Shown here: positions 44,878 through 54,367 of the stretch, piece after piece
Layout: each line of letters opens with the position of its first letter
Position numbering within the stretch: the stretch's first letter is position 1
NCBI RefSeq assembly: GCF_011766325.1
Contig: NZ_BLLG01000005.1
Coordinates: forward strand, 459,194 to 523,193
Direction: 5' to 3'
Length of the DNA: 64,000 nt
Source: Streptomyces pacificus
GTDB taxonomy: Bacteria; Actinomycetota; Actinomycetes; Streptomycetales; Streptomycetaceae
The notes under the pieces: generated by a model
Told to the model about the DNA's origin: nothing
The model's input: only the letters and a program-made list of their open reading frames with translations
The model's database searches: none
Position numbers and translations under genes: made by a program

Positions 44878-45193
44878 GATCGGCACGTCCTTGATTGCTT
44901 GAGTCTGTCGAAGCCGGCGTCTGCCATTGTCCCAGACGGAACAGTGCACCCATCGGTTGTCCACAGGCTGACGCCGGCCGCTCCCGGTTCATCCACAGGT
45001 ACGGGGTCCCGTGGAACAAACAGGTTGCTCCCCCATGGGACACTTGACCACCCAATTGTCACCGCCCACCGCCCACCGCCCACCGCACCGCCGGCCGACG
45101 CCCACGCCCACCGCACCGCACCGCACCGCACCGCACCGCACCGCACCGACCAGCGACACCTCACAACGCCCCACTCACAGGAAACGGAAGCTC
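44878..45193. repeat. lysS-argS intergenic region with microsatellites
   Basis: 316 bp between two divergent synthetase genes. It holds (CACCGCC)3 plus a variant at 45060-45087 and (CCGCA)7 at 45111-45145, both in the argS leader, and two DnaA-box-like elements at 44957-44965 and 44989-44997. The promoter elements were not confidently placed. Confidence 0.7.
44957..44997. promoter_or_regulatory. Two DnaA-box-like sites
   Basis: TTGTCCACA at 44957-44965 is the preferred Streptomyces DnaA box. A second, weaker TCATCCACA lies at 44989-44997, 32 bp away and in the same orientation. They sit in the lysS promoter side of the gap. Confidence 0.4.
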
Positions 45194-46954
45194 ATGGCCC
45201 CGGTCCCTTCCCTCGCCTCGACCGTGCAGCAGCGCCTCGCGGACGCCCTCTCGGCAGCCCTGCCGGAGGCCGGCCCCGCCGACCCGCTGCTGCGACGCAG
45301 CGACCGGGCCGACTTCCAGGCCAACGGCATCCTGGCGCTCGCCAAGAAGCTCAAGGGCAACCCGCGCGAGCTCGCGGGCCGGGTCGCCGCGTCCGTCCCG
45401 GCCGGCGGCGTGCTGCGTGAGGTCGAGGTCTCGGGCCCCGGCTTTCTGAACATCACGGTCTCCGACCGGGCGATCACCGAGACGCTCTCCGCGCGGGCCG
45501 CCGACGACCGCCTCGGCGTGCCGCTCGCCGACGCTGCCGGCACCACGGTGATCGACTACGCACAGCCCAACGTGGCCAAGGAGATGCACGTCGGCCACCT
45601 CCGCTCGGCCGTGATCGGCGACGCCATGGTGCGGATCCTCGAGTACACCGGCGAGAAGGTCGTCCGGCGCCACCACATCGGCGACTGGGGCACCCAGTTC
45701 GGCATGCTCATCCAGTTCCTGGTCGAGCACCCGCACGAGCTGGACCACAGGGACGGGGACACGGTCTCCGGCGAGGAGGCCATGTCCAACCTGGACCGCC
45801 TGTACAAGACCTCGCGCGCCCTGTTCGACTCCGACCCGGAGTTCAAGGAGCGTGCCCGGCGGCGGGTGGTGGATCTGCAGTCGGGCGACGAGCGGACGCT
45901 CGCCCTGTGGCAGCGGTTCGTCGACGAGTCGAAGATCTACTTCTACTCCGTCTTCGACAAGCTCGACATGGCGATCCACGACCCCGACGTGGTGGGCGAG
46001 TCGGGCTACAACCACATGCTCGACGAGACCTGCCGCATCCTGGAGGAGTCCGGCGTCGCCGTGCGTTCCGAGGGCGCTCTGTGCGTGTTCTTCGACGACG
46101 TGAAGGGCCCGGACGGCAAGCCCGTCCCCCTGATCGTGCGGAAGTCCAACGGCGGCTACGGCTATGCGGCGACGGACCTCTCCGCCATCCGGGACCGGGT
46201 GCAGAACCTCGGCGCCGACCGTCTGGTCTACGTCGTGGACGCCCGGCAGTCCCTGCACTTCAAGATGGTCTTCGAGACCGCCCGCCGGGCAGGCTGGCTG
46301 AACGACCGGGTCAAGGCCGTCCAGCTGGCGTTCGGCACCGTCCTCGGCAAGGACGGCAAGCCCTTCAAGACCCGTGAGGGCGAGACGGTGCGGCTGGTCG
46401 ACCTGCTGGACGAGGCGATCGAGCGGGCCTCCTCCGTCGTCCGGGAGAAGGCCCAGGACCTGTCGGCGGAGGAGGTCGCCGAGCGGGGCACCCAGGTCGG
46501 CATCGGCGCGGTGAAGTACGCGGACCTGTCCACGTCGGCTGCCCGCGACTACAAGTTCGACCTCGACCAGATGGTGTCCCTCCACGGCGACACCTCGGTA
46601 TATCTGCAGTACGCGTACGCCCGTATCCAGTCGATCCTGCGCAAGGCGGGGGACGTGGGGCCGCAGGCCCACGCGGAGGTCGGCCTGGCCCCGTCGGAGC
46701 GGGCACTCGGTCTGCACATCGACCGCTTCGGCGAGGCGGTCGACGAGGCGGCGTCCGGATACGAACCGCACAAGCTCGCGGCGTACCTGTACCAGCTGGC
46801 GTCGCTCTACACGACGTTCTACTCGGAGTGCCCGGTGCTCAAGGCGGACACCCCGGCCCGGGTGGAGAACCGGCTCTTCCTCTGCGACCTGACCGCCCGC
46901 ACGCTTCAGCAGGGCATGGCCCTGCTGGGTATCCGCACCCCCGCGCGCCTCTGA
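45194..46954 (+). CDS. argS: Arginyl-tRNA synthetase
   Basis: 586 aa class I synthetase. The N-terminal Add-1 domain ([19 protein letters not shown]) is followed by the HIGH region [18 protein letters not shown], the catalytic core ([30 protein letters not shown]) and the C-terminal anticodon-binding domain ([27 protein letters not shown]). ATG at 45194 with AGGAAACGGAAG. The leader is rich in short tandem repeats. Divergent from lysS. Confidence 0.95.
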   Translation: MAPVPSLASTVQQRLADALSAALPEAGPADPLLRRSDRADFQANGILALAKKLKGNPRELAGRVAASVPAGGVLREVEVSGPGFLNITVSDRAITETLSARAADDRLGVPLADAAGTTVIDYAQPNVAKEMHVGHLRSAVIGDAMVRILEYTGEKVVRRHHIGDWGTQFGMLIQFLVEHPHELDHRDGDTVSGEEAMSNLDRLYKTSRALFDSDPEFKERARRRVVDLQSGDERTLALWQRFVDESKIYFYSVFDKLDMAIHDPDVVGESGYNHMLDETCRILEESGVAVRSEGALCVFFDDVKGPDGKPVPLIVRKSNGGYGYAATDLSAIRDRVQNLGADRLVYVVDARQSLHFKMVFETARRAGWLNDRVKAVQLAFGTVLGKDGKPFKTREGETVRLVDLLDEAIERASSVVREKAQDLSAEEVAERGTQVGIGAVKYADLSTSAARDYKFDLDQMVSLHGDTSVYLQYAYARIQSILRKAGDVGPQAHAEVGLAPSERALGLHIDRFGEAVDEAASGYEPHKLAAYLYQLASLYTTFYSECPVLKADTPARVENRLFLCDLTARTLQQGMALLGIRTPARL

Positions 46955-46993
46955 CGCGCGGCCCCGGACCGCCCCGGTCCGGCGCACCGGCAC

Positions 46994-47027
46994 GGACGGC
47001 CCCGGCGATCGACCGCAGGGGCCGTCC
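46994..47027. terminator. Terminator between argS and DUF1876
   Basis: A perfect 10-bp stem (GGACGGCCCC/GGGGCCGTCC) with a 14-nt loop, 40 nt beyond the argS stop and just after the convergent DUF1876 gene's stop. Confidence 0.75.
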
Positions 47028-47050
47028 CCCGTTCGCCGCGCGCCGGCTCG

Positions 47051-47323
47051 TCAGCGGTTGATCGGGTGCGCCGGCCTACCCGTGGTCTCCTCGATCTCGT
47101 CGTGAGCCTTGGTGAGCAGTGTCTGCGCGATGTCCATGAGCGCCCGAGCACCGGCGATCTCCTCACCGACCCGCAGCTGGGCCGGATCGGAAGGATGACG
47201 GCTGGCGTGCCCGTGACCACGCACCTCCGTGCCGTCGGCGAGCCGGAGCATCGCGGCCGCCCTGGTCTTGTCGCCCTCCTCCAGAAACTCCATATCGACA
47301 TGCCAGCCGACGAGAGTCTGCAT
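47051..47323 (-). CDS. DUF1876 small protein
   Basis: 90 aa, starting MQTLVGWHVDMEFLEEGDKT with RAAAMLRLADGTEVRGHGHASRHP, characteristic of DUF1876, an actinobacterial family with a dsRBD-like fold of unknown function. ATG at 47323; the ribosome site GGAGGTGAT is almost fully complementary to the 16S 3' end, suggesting high expression. Monocistronic. Confidence 0.85.
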   Translation of the reverse strand: MQTLVGWHVDMEFLEEGDKTRAAAMLRLADGTEVRGHGHASRHPSDPAQLRVGEEIAGARALMDIAQTLLTKAHDEIEETTGRPAHPINR

Positions 47324-47610
47324 GACGGATCACCTCCACAGCGGTACCCCTCCCAGGGTGCGCCGGCAGCAGGCTGATCACCATTTCGTGCCCGCCCCGG
47401 CCGCCCGTCGCACGACCGCCGGAGGACGGGCCCCCGCCCCGTTCGGGCCGCGGAACGACAGCACCCCCGCCCCGCCGCCCACCAGACCCCCCACACGCCC
47501 GGCCGCCGACCACCGGCCACCGGACACGGGAGGCCGGACACTGCCGGCCTCCCGGCTGACTCTCTCGGCGGTCCTCTGCGCGCCCCTCCCTCAGCCGCCG
47601 CCCCATCGCC
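47324..47610. other. Gap between DUF1876 and hemB
   Basis: 287 bp. Frames on both strands are Arg/Pro-rich and lack domains or ribosome sites, so they are taken as non-coding. It must contain the DUF1876 promoter; none was confidently seen. Confidence 0.5.
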
Positions 47611-48615
47611 CTACAGCCGAGCGCCGCCGAGCTTCTGCGCGACCTCCGTCGCCCAGTACGTCAGGATCATCCGCGCGCCCGCACGCCGGATCCCGGTCAG
47701 GGTCTCCAGGATCGCCTTGTCCCGCTCGATCCAGCCCTTCTCCGCCGCCGCCTCGATCATCGCGTACTCGCCGCTGATCTGGTACGCCGCGACAGGCACG
47801 TCCACCGACTCCGCGACCCTCGCCAGGACGTCGAGGCAGGGCCCGGCAGGCTTGACCATGACCATGTCCGCTCCCTCCTGAAGGTCGAGCGCCAGCTCCC
47901 GCAGGGACTCCCGCAGGTTCGCCGGGTCCTGCTGGTACGTCTTGCGGTCGCCCCGCAGCGAGGAGGCGACGGCCTCGCGGAACGGCCCGTAGAACGCAGA
48001 CGAGTACTTCGCGGTGTACGCGAGGATCGACACGTCCTCCTTGCCGATGGTGTCGAGCGCGTCCCGGATCACCCCGACCTGGCCGTCCATCATCCCGCTG
48101 GGTCCGACCACATGGACGCCCGCGTCCGCCTGGACCTGCGCCATCTCGGCGTACCTCTCCAGCGTGGCGTCGTTGTCCACCCGTCCGTCCGCGTCGAGCA
48201 CCCCGCAGTGGCCGTGGTCGGTGTACTCGTCCAGGCAGAGGTCGGACATGACGACCAGCTCGTCGCCGACCTCCTCCTTCACGGCGCGGACGGCGACCTG
48301 CAGGATCCCGCCGGGGTCGGTCCCCGCGGTCCCGGCGGCGTCCTTCCTGGCGTCCTCCGGCACACCGAAGAGCATGATCCCGGAGACTCCGGCCTCCCTG
48401 GCCTCGACGGCCGCCTTGCGCAGGGTGTCCACCGAGTGCTGCACCACGCCGGGCATCGCCGCGATCGGGACCGGCTCACTCGCCCCTTCCCGCACGAACG
48501 CGGGAAGGATCAGATCGGCGGGGTCCAGCCTGGTCTCGGCGACCATGCGCCGCATCGCCGGGGTGGTCCGCAGCCGCCGCGGCCGCGCCCCGGGGAAGGA
48601 TCCGTACACAGTCAT
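47611..48615 (-). CDS. hemB: Porphobilinogen synthase HemB
   Basis: 334 aa. It condenses two 5-aminolevulinate molecules. Motifs: [15 protein letters not shown] (metal region), [18 protein letters not shown], the Schiff-base lysines in [11 protein letters not shown] and [14 protein letters not shown] at 48615; a GTG three codons upstream is possible. It lies downstream of the rex-hemACD operon on the same strand, but a strong hairpin and 323 bp separate them, so it probably has its own promoter. Confidence 0.94.
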   Translation of the reverse strand: MTVYGSFPGARPRRLRTTPAMRRMVAETRLDPADLILPAFVREGASEPVPIAAMPGVVQHSVDTLRKAAVEAREAGVSGIMLFGVPEDARKDAAGTAGTDPGGILQVAVRAVKEEVGDELVVMSDLCLDEYTDHGHCGVLDADGRVDNDATLERYAEMAQVQADAGVHVVGPSGMMDGQVGVIRDALDTIGKEDVSILAYTAKYSSAFYGPFREAVASSLRGDRKTYQQDPANLRESLRELALDLQEGADMVMVKPAGPCLDVLARVAESVDVPVAAYQISGEYAMIEAAAEKGWIERDKAILETLTGIRRAGARMILTYWATEVAQKLGGARL

Positions 48616-48814
48616 GCCCACCACGCTACGCCCGTCCGGCGACCGCTCTTGCCGACACGGTGTCCAGGGACGAGGACCGGACGAGGACCGGACGAGGGCG
48701 GGAAGACGGCCGGGCGAAGACCGGAATACGGCCGCGAGGCCCCCGCCTCGATACGGCCGGGAACGACGGTGCGGCCCCGGAGGAACAGTGGCGGCAGGGC
48801 CCGGAGCGCATGGG

Positions 48815-48857
48815 AAGGGGCCGCGGGGAGCAGTCCCTTCCCACCCCGCGGCCCCTT
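48815..48857 (-). terminator. Terminator of the rex-hemACD operon
   Basis: A perfect 14-bp stem (AAGGGGCCGCGGGG at 48815-48828 with its complement at 48844-48857, 15-nt loop). It follows hemD on the minus strand. The same 323-bp gap carries direct repeats of GACGAGGACCG at about 48668-48690. Confidence 0.8.
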
Positions 48858-48938
48858 GCCCTCACATCCCGGACGCCACTGCGTGCGCCGCCGACCGTCC
48901 GCCCGTGCCGTGCGCCGCGGGCGATCAGCCCTCCGCGG

Positions 48939-50597
48939 TCATGTCGTCCGCCGTCTGCGCGCTCCCGGACGCCGCTCGCTCGGCCGCATCACCGGGTCGC
49001 CCGCCTCCAGCGCGGCTTCCCTGCGCCGCGCCCCGAACTCCGCGAGCGCCTCGGCCAGCTTGTGCACCGACGGCTCCGGCGACAGCACGTCGACCCGCAG
49101 CCCGTGCTCCTCCGCCGTCTTCGCGGTCGCGGGACCGATACAGGCGATCACCGTCACATTGTGCGGCTTGCCGGCGATGCCGACCAGGTTCCGCACGGTC
49201 GACGAGGACGTGAAGAGCACGGCGTCGAAACCGCCGCCCTTGATCGCCTCCCGGGTCTCCGCCGGCGGAGGCGACGCCCGCACGGTCCGGTAGGCCGTGA
49301 CGTCGTCCACCTCCCAGCCCAGCTCGATCAGGCCCGCCACCAGGGTCTCGGTGGCGATATCGGCCCGCGGCAAGAACACCCGGTCGATCGGGTCGAACAC
49401 CGGATCGTACGGTGGCCAGTCCTCCAGCAGGCCGGCCGCCGACTGCTCACCGCTCGGCACCAGATCGGGCTTGACCCCGAACTCGATCAGCGCACACGCG
49501 GTCTGCTCGCCCACCGCCGCGACCTTGATCCCGGCGAAGGCGCGGGCGTCCAGCCCGTACTCCTCGAACTTCTCCCGTACCGCCTTCACCGCGTTGACCG
49601 AGGTGAAGGCGATCCACTCGTAGCGGCCGGTGACCAGACCCTTGACCGCGCGCTCCATCTGCTGCGGGGTGCGCGGCGGCTCGACGGCGATCGTCGGGAC
49701 CTCGTGCGGCACGGCCCCGTAGGACCTGAGCTGGTCGGAGAGCGAAGCGGCCTGCTCCTTGGTGCGCGGCACGAGCACCTTCCAGCCGAACAGCGGCTTG
49801 GACTCGAACCAGGCGAGCCGGTCGCGCTGCGCTGCGGCACTGCGCTCACCGACCACGACTATGACCGGTCGGTGGCCCTCGGGCGACGGCAGCACCTTGC
49901 CCTGCTTGAAGACCTGGGCGATGGTGCCGAGCGTCGCCGTCCACGTCCGCTGCCGCGTCGTCGTACCGGCCACCGTCACCGTCAGCGGGGTGTCGGGCTT
50001 GCGCCCCGCCGACACCAGGTCCCCGGCCGCGGACGCCACGGCGTCCAGCGTCGTGGACACCACGACGGTGCCGTCGGAGGCGCCGACCTCGGTCCAGCAG
50101 CGGGCGTCGGCCGTCCGGGCGTCGATGAACCGCACATCCGTGCCGTGTGCGTCACGCAGCGGCACACCCGCGTAGGCGGGTACCCCCACGGCGGTCGCCA
50201 CACCCGGCACGACCTCGAAGGGGATGCCCGCGGCCGCGCAGGCGAGCATCTCGGCGCCCGCGTCGCCGTCGAGCCCGGGATCCCCGCTCACGGCACGGAC
50301 CACCCGCTTGCCGCCCCGCACGGCCTCCATGACAAGATTGGCCGTGTCCCTCAACACCGGGACATCGGCGGTTGTTGAGGCATCGTCAGCAACGGTCGGC
50401 TCGGGCGTGCTCACACCGGCGCGCGCGTGGCCGCGAACGACGTCGAGGACTTCCGGCTCTGCGATCAACACATCCGCACCCGCCAGCGCCTCGACGGCGC
50501 GCAGCGTCAGCAGCCCCGGGTCGCCGGGACCGGCGCCGAGGAAGGTGACCTGCCCGTGTACGGGACCAGCGTGGGCGTTCGAGGTGGTGGGGCTCAA
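48939..50597 (-). CDS. hemD: Bifunctional uroporphyrinogen-III methyltransferase/synthase (HemD)
   Basis: 552 aa. The N-terminal half resembles the SAM-dependent tetrapyrrole methylase family (VTFLGAGPGDPGLLTLRA, VVPGVATAVGVPAYAGV), but the usual GDPFVFGRG block reads GDPGLDGDA and the YAGIPLTHR block reads YAGVPLRDA. The C-terminal half (WKVLVPRTKEQAASLSDQL onwards) is uroporphyrinogen-III synthase. So HemD activity is expected, while methyltransferase activity may be lost. TTG start at 50597, overlapping the hemC stop (TTGA) with GGGGGAGCG upstream. Fourth gene of rex-hemACD. Confidence 0.9.
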   Translation of the reverse strand: MSPTTSNAHAGPVHGQVTFLGAGPGDPGLLTLRAVEALAGADVLIAEPEVLDVVRGHARAGVSTPEPTVADDASTTADVPVLRDTANLVMEAVRGGKRVVRAVSGDPGLDGDAGAEMLACAAAGIPFEVVPGVATAVGVPAYAGVPLRDAHGTDVRFIDARTADARCWTEVGASDGTVVVSTTLDAVASAAGDLVSAGRKPDTPLTVTVAGTTTRQRTWTATLGTIAQVFKQGKVLPSPEGHRPVIVVVGERSAAAQRDRLAWFESKPLFGWKVLVPRTKEQAASLSDQLRSYGAVPHEVPTIAVEPPRTPQQMERAVKGLVTGRYEWIAFTSVNAVKAVREKFEEYGLDARAFAGIKVAAVGEQTACALIEFGVKPDLVPSGEQSAAGLLEDWPPYDPVFDPIDRVFLPRADIATETLVAGLIELGWEVDDVTAYRTVRASPPPAETREAIKGGGFDAVLFTSSSTVRNLVGIAGKPHNVTVIACIGPATAKTAEEHGLRVDVLSPEPSVHKLAEALAEFGARRREAALEAGDPVMRPSERRPGARRRRTT

Positions 50598-51571
50598 AGT
50601 GCGCGCTCCCCCATAAGACCGGCCGCGCCCTTGGCGAGCATCTCCGAGGCGAGTTCGCGCCCGAGTGCCACGGCTTCGTCGTGCGACGAGGGTACGGGAC
50701 CGGTGACGGACAGCTGCACCAGCGTGGAACCGTCGGTGGTACCGACGACGCCTCGCAGGCGCATCTCATGAACAGCCCGCTCGCCGGCGGGCAGGTCGGC
50801 AAGTGCGCCCACGGGCGCGCTGCAGCCGGCCTCCAAGGCGGCGAGCAGGGACCGCTCGGCGGTCACGGCGGCCCGGGTGTGCGGGTCGTCGAGTTCGGCG
50901 AGCGTGGCGATGAGGGCGGCGTCGGCCGCCGGGCACTCGACCGCCAGTGCCCCCTGGCCGGGGGCGGGCAGGACCGCGTCGACCGGCAGGAAGCCGGTCG
51001 CCTCCTCGATCCGGCCGATACGGTTCAGGCCGGCCGCGGCGAGAACCACCGCGTCCAGTTCCCCGTCCCGCACGAAACCGATGCGGGTGTCGACGTTCCC
51101 GCGGATCGGCACGGTCTCGATCGCCAGCCCGTGGACGCGGGCGTACGCGTTGAGCTGGGCCATCCGGCGCGGCGAGCCGGTGCCCACCCGGGCGCCCCGC
51201 GGCAACCGGTCCAGGGTCAGCCCGTCGCGGGCGACCAGCGCGTCACGCGGGTCCTCCCGCCGCGGGATCGCGGCCAGCACCAGGTCGCCCGGCTGCGTGG
51301 TCGGCAGGTCCTTCAGCGAGTGCACCGCGAAGTCGACCTCGCCCGCGAGCAGCGCGTCGCGCAGTGCCGTGACGAACACACCGGTGCCGCCGATCTGCGC
51401 CAGGTGCTCGCGCGAGGTGTCGCCGTAGGTGGTGATCTCCACGAGCTCGACGGAGCGGCCGGTCAGCCGCCGCACCGCCGCCGCCACATGCCCGGACTGG
51501 GCCATGGCGAGCTTGCTGCGCCTGGTTCCGAGCCGCAGGGGCCGCTCGGTCCCCGATGCCCTCTCGGTCAT
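50594..51571 (-). CDS. hemC: Hydroxymethylbilane synthase HemC
   Basis: 325 aa. Conserved RLGTRRSKLAMAQSGHVA, VDFAVHSLKDLPT, GTGSPRRMAQL, PIRGNVDTR and the cofactor-binding cysteine in LEAGCSAPVGA. It polymerises four porphobilinogens. ATG at 51571 overlaps the hemA stop (ATGA); its own stop overlaps the TTG of hemD, so the whole operon is translationally coupled. Confidence 0.95.
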   Translation of the reverse strand: MTERASGTERPLRLGTRRSKLAMAQSGHVAAAVRRLTGRSVELVEITTYGDTSREHLAQIGGTGVFVTALRDALLAGEVDFAVHSLKDLPTTQPGDLVLAAIPRREDPRDALVARDGLTLDRLPRGARVGTGSPRRMAQLNAYARVHGLAIETVPIRGNVDTRIGFVRDGELDAVVLAAAGLNRIGRIEEATGFLPVDAVLPAPGQGALAVECPAADAALIATLAELDDPHTRAAVTAERSLLAALEAGCSAPVGALADLPAGERAVHEMRLRGVVGTTDGSTLVQLSVTGPVPSSHDEAVALGRELASEMLAKGAAGLMGERAL

Positions 51572-52923
51572 ACTCGCCCTCGGTTCTTGATGTCGGCGTC
51601 GGTGACGTCGGCCCGGCTGACGGAGGCGACCGTCTCCGGGTCGAGGTCGAAGAGTGTGCGCAGCGCGTCCGCGTACCCGGCGCCTCCGGGCTCGGCCGCG
51701 AGCTGTTTGATCCGCACGGTGGGCGCGTGCAGGAGCTTGTCCACGACCCGGCGGACCGTCCTCGCGACCTCCGTGCGCTGCCGCTCGTCAAGCCCCGGCA
51801 GCCGGCCGTCGAGCCTGGCGATCTCACCGGCCACGACATCGGCGGCCATGGCGCGCAGCGCGACCACGGTCGGCGTGATGTGCGCGGCGCGCTGGGCGGC
51901 CCCGAAGGCGGCGACCTCGGCCGCCACGATGGCGCGCACCCGGTCGACGTCGGCGGCCATCGGCACGTCCGCGGACGCCCCGGCCAGCGACTCGATGTCG
52001 ACGAGCCGGACTCCGTCGAGCCGGTGGACCGCGGCGTCGATGTCCCGGGGCATCGCGAGGTCGAGCAGCGCCAGCGGCTCCTCGCGGCCGTCGAGCGCGG
52101 CCTCGACGGCCGCGGCCCCGAGTACCAGCCCGGTCGCGCCGGTGCAGGAGACCACGACGTCGGCACGCGTCAGTTCGCCGCCGACGGAGGCCATGTCGAC
52201 GGTCCGGGCGCGGACGCCCGTCCCGCCGGGTTCGGTGAGGATCTGCACCAGCCGCTCGGCGCGCCCCGGGGTGCGGTTCGCGACGACGACCTCGGCGACC
52301 CCGGCGCGGGCCAGGGTGGCCGCGGCGAGTGAGGACATCGAGCCGGCCCCGATGACGAGCGCGCTTCTGCCCGCGGCCCACTCCCCGGTGGGCGTGCCAT
52401 CGGCCAGTTGCTCCAGGCCGAAGGTGACGAGCGACTGCCCGGCACGGTCGATACCGGTCTCGCTGTGGGCGCGCTTGCCGACCCGCAGGGACTGCTGGAA
52501 AAGGTCGTTCAGCAGCCGGCCCGCGCTGTGCAGCTCCTGGCCGAGGGCGAGCGAGTCCTTGATCTGGCCGAGGATCTGGCCCTCGCCGACGACCATCGAG
52601 TCCAGCCCGCAGGCCACCGAGAACAGATGGTGGACGGCCCGGTCCTCGTAGTGCACGTAGAGGTAGGGAGTGAGTTCCTCCAGCCCGACGCCACTGTGCT
52701 GGGACAGCAGCGTCGACAGTTCGGCGACTCCCGCGTGGAACTTGTCCACATCGGCGTAGAGCTCGATCCGGTTGCAGGTGGCGAGTACGGCCGCCTCAGC
52801 CGTGGGTTCGGCGGCGAGGGCGTCCTGCAGCAGCTTGCCCTGGGTCTCCGCGGAGAGCGAGGCCCGCTCCAGGACGCTGACGGGGGCGCTGCGGTGGCTG
52901 AGGCCGACGACGAGGAGGCTCAT
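51568..52923 (-). CDS. hemA: Glutamyl-tRNA reductase HemA
   Basis: 451 aa, NADPH-dependent first step of the C5 tetrapyrrole pathway. Catalytic Cys50 in LATCNRIELY; MVVGEGQILGQIKDSL and the NADP-binding VIGAGSMSSLAAATLARAG are intact. Its product is passed to HemL. ATG at 52923 overlaps the rex stop by 4 nt. Expression should follow Rex: derepressed at high NADH. Confidence 0.95.
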   Translation of the reverse strand: MSLLVVGLSHRSAPVSVLERASLSAETQGKLLQDALAAEPTAEAAVLATCNRIELYADVDKFHAGVAELSTLLSQHSGVGLEELTPYLYVHYEDRAVHHLFSVACGLDSMVVGEGQILGQIKDSLALGQELHSAGRLLNDLFQQSLRVGKRAHSETGIDRAGQSLVTFGLEQLADGTPTGEWAAGRSALVIGAGSMSSLAAATLARAGVAEVVVANRTPGRAERLVQILTEPGGTGVRARTVDMASVGGELTRADVVVSCTGATGLVLGAAAVEAALDGREEPLALLDLAMPRDIDAAVHRLDGVRLVDIESLAGASADVPMAADVDRVRAIVAAEVAAFGAAQRAAHITPTVVALRAMAADVVAGEIARLDGRLPGLDERQRTEVARTVRRVVDKLLHAPTVRIKQLAAEPGGAGYADALRTLFDLDPETVASVSRADVTDADIKNRGRV

Positions 52924-53696
52924 GCCGGCATCACGGCGGGCACGTCCCCGTCGGGTCCCTTCCGGCCGTCGGCCGCGGCGGAGGCGCCGGGCCGGGCGGC
53001 GGGCGGCACGGCGGCCGGCTCGCCCTCGGCCTCCTCACCGGCCTTGCGCTGCTCGTGGAAGGCGAGGATCTGCAGCTCGATCGAGAGGTCGACCTTGCGC
53101 ACGTCCACGCCGTCCGGCACGGAGAGCACGGTGGGTGCGAAGTTGAGGATGGAGGTCACGCCCGCGGCGACGAGCCGGTCGCACACCTGCTGGGCGGCGC
53201 CCGCGGGGGTCGCGATGACCCCGATGGACACGCCGTTGCCTGAGATGATCTTCTCCAGCTCGTCGGTGTGCTGGACCGGGATGCCCGCCACCGGCTTTCC
53301 CGCCATCGACGGGTCGGCGTCGATCAGCGCGGCCACCCGGAAGCCGCGGGAGGCGAACCCGCCGTAGTTGGCGAGAGCGGCACCGAGGTTGCCGATGCCG
53401 ACGATCACGACCGGCCAGTCCTGGGTGAGGCCGAGTTCGCGGGAGATCTGGTAGACGAGGTACTCGACGTCGTACCCGACACCGCGGGTGCCGTAGGAGC
53501 CGAGGTACGAGAAGTCCTTGCGCAGCTTCGCGGAATTGACGCCCGCGGCGGCCGCGAGTTCCTCGGAGGAGACTGTCGGCACGGAGCGCTCCGACAGCGC
53601 GGTCAGCGCGCGCAGATACAGCGGAAGCCGGGCGACGGTGGCCTCGGGGATTCCTCGGCTGCGGGTCGCCGGTCGGTGGGTTCGGCCAGTTGCCAC
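52920..53696 (-). CDS. rex: Redox-sensing transcriptional repressor Rex
   Basis: 258 aa. An N-terminal winged helix (RGIPEATVARLPLYLRAL, VSSEELAAAAGVNSAKLRKDFSYLG) joins a Rossmann domain with VVIVGIGNLGAALANY for NADH/NAD+ binding, and a C-terminal swapped helix (LSIELQILAFHEQRKA). Acidic/Ala-Pro-rich tail. GTG at 53696 with AGGAG. Rex binds DNA when NADH is low and releases it when NADH rises. An operator overlaps its own promoter, so it autoregulates the rex-hemACD operon, as known in S. coelicolor. Confidence 0.95.
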   Translation of the reverse strand: MATGRTHRPATRSRGIPEATVARLPLYLRALTALSERSVPTVSSEELAAAAGVNSAKLRKDFSYLGSYGTRGVGYDVEYLVYQISRELGLTQDWPVVIVGIGNLGAALANYGGFASRGFRVAALIDADPSMAGKPVAGIPVQHTDELEKIISGNGVSIGVIATPAGAAQQVCDRLVAAGVTSILNFAPTVLSVPDGVDVRKVDLSIELQILAFHEQRKAGEEAEGEPAAVPPAARPGASAAADGRKGPDGDVPAVMPA

Positions 53697-53758
53697 GGTG
53701 CTCCTGCGGGATGAGCGAGGCAGGCGGCCATGCGTCCCAGGACCGCCCCGTCGAAAGC

Positions 53759-53787
53759 AGGCTATGTCTTTGTGAACACGTGCACAA
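53759..53787 (-). promoter_or_regulatory. rex promoter with Rex operator
   Basis: On the minus strand TTGTGC (53782-53787) and TAGCCT (53759-53764) are 17 bp apart. The Rex operator TGTGAACACGTGCACA (53771-53786; consensus TGTGAACNNNTTCACA) covers the -35 and part of the spacer, the expected geometry for repression. The predicted leader is about 55 nt. Confidence 0.85.
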
Positions 53788-53814
53788 AGATGGTGTCCGC
53801 TTTGTCCGGGCAAA

Positions 53815-53828
53815 GTGACCGGGGTCAC
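53815..53828. promoter_or_regulatory. Inverted repeat GTGACC-GG-GGTCAC
   Basis: A perfect dyad (6-bp arms, 2-bp spacer) upstream of the rex promoter. It has GTGAC/GTCAC half-sites similar to BldD sites, but the spacer is one base shorter than the BldD consensus. Unassigned operator. Confidence 0.35.
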
Positions 53829-53965
53829 GCGATCTGAACGCGCCATTCCGGAACCCGGGGCGATCGGCACCGGCGAAGCCGCCAAAGGGGGCAAAGCGGT
53901 CACACTCCTCACAGCCACGCCCCCGAGATCCCAGCAAAACGCCCACGATGGTAGCCGTCTTTCGG

Positions 53966-54241
53966 TCATACCCCCAGTTCGCGGCGGAGCCGGCCGGCGT
54001 CGACGCGCCAGAACGTGTGCTGCTCCCCGTCCACCAGCACCACGGGGATCTGCTCCCAGTAGGCCCGGTGCAGCTCCTCGTCCCGGGTGATGTCCTTCTC
54101 CTCGAAGGACGCCCCCGTCTCGGCGCACACCCGCTCGACCACGGACCTCGCGTCGTCGCAGAGATGGCACCCGGGCTTTCCGATCAGGGTCACCACGCGG
54201 TCACCGGCCTTCTTCTTGCTACGCGGCAGCAGAGGGGTCAT
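53966..54241 (-). CDS. Glutaredoxin/thioredoxin-fold protein
   Basis: 91 aa. VVTLIGKPGCHLCDDARSVVERV contains the redox pair CHLC, followed by IPVVLVDGEQHTFWRVD with the cis-proline, typical of glutaredoxin-like family (DUF836) proteins. ATG at 54241; MGGM two codons earlier is possible. It lies on the same strand as rex but its end is 269 bp beyond rex's start, so it is separately transcribed or upstream. Fits thiol homeostasis in a redox-controlled neighbourhood. Confidence 0.83.
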   Translation of the reverse strand: MTPLLPRSKKKAGDRVVTLIGKPGCHLCDDARSVVERVCAETGASFEEKDITRDEELHRAYWEQIPVVLVDGEQHTFWRVDAGRLRRELGV

Positions 54242-54367
54242 GCCCCCCATTGTCCGCCCACGCGCGCCACACCGGGCCGGCCCCTCCGGCGACCCTGCCG
54301 CACGGAGTTCACCCGCCGGCATCCCGGCGAGTCGGGAACCGGCAGGCGGACTGGCTATGCTCACGAC

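Noticed and set aside
45060..45145. CRISPR-like array
   Set aside because: The units are 5-7 bp and contiguous without spacers, so it is a microsatellite.
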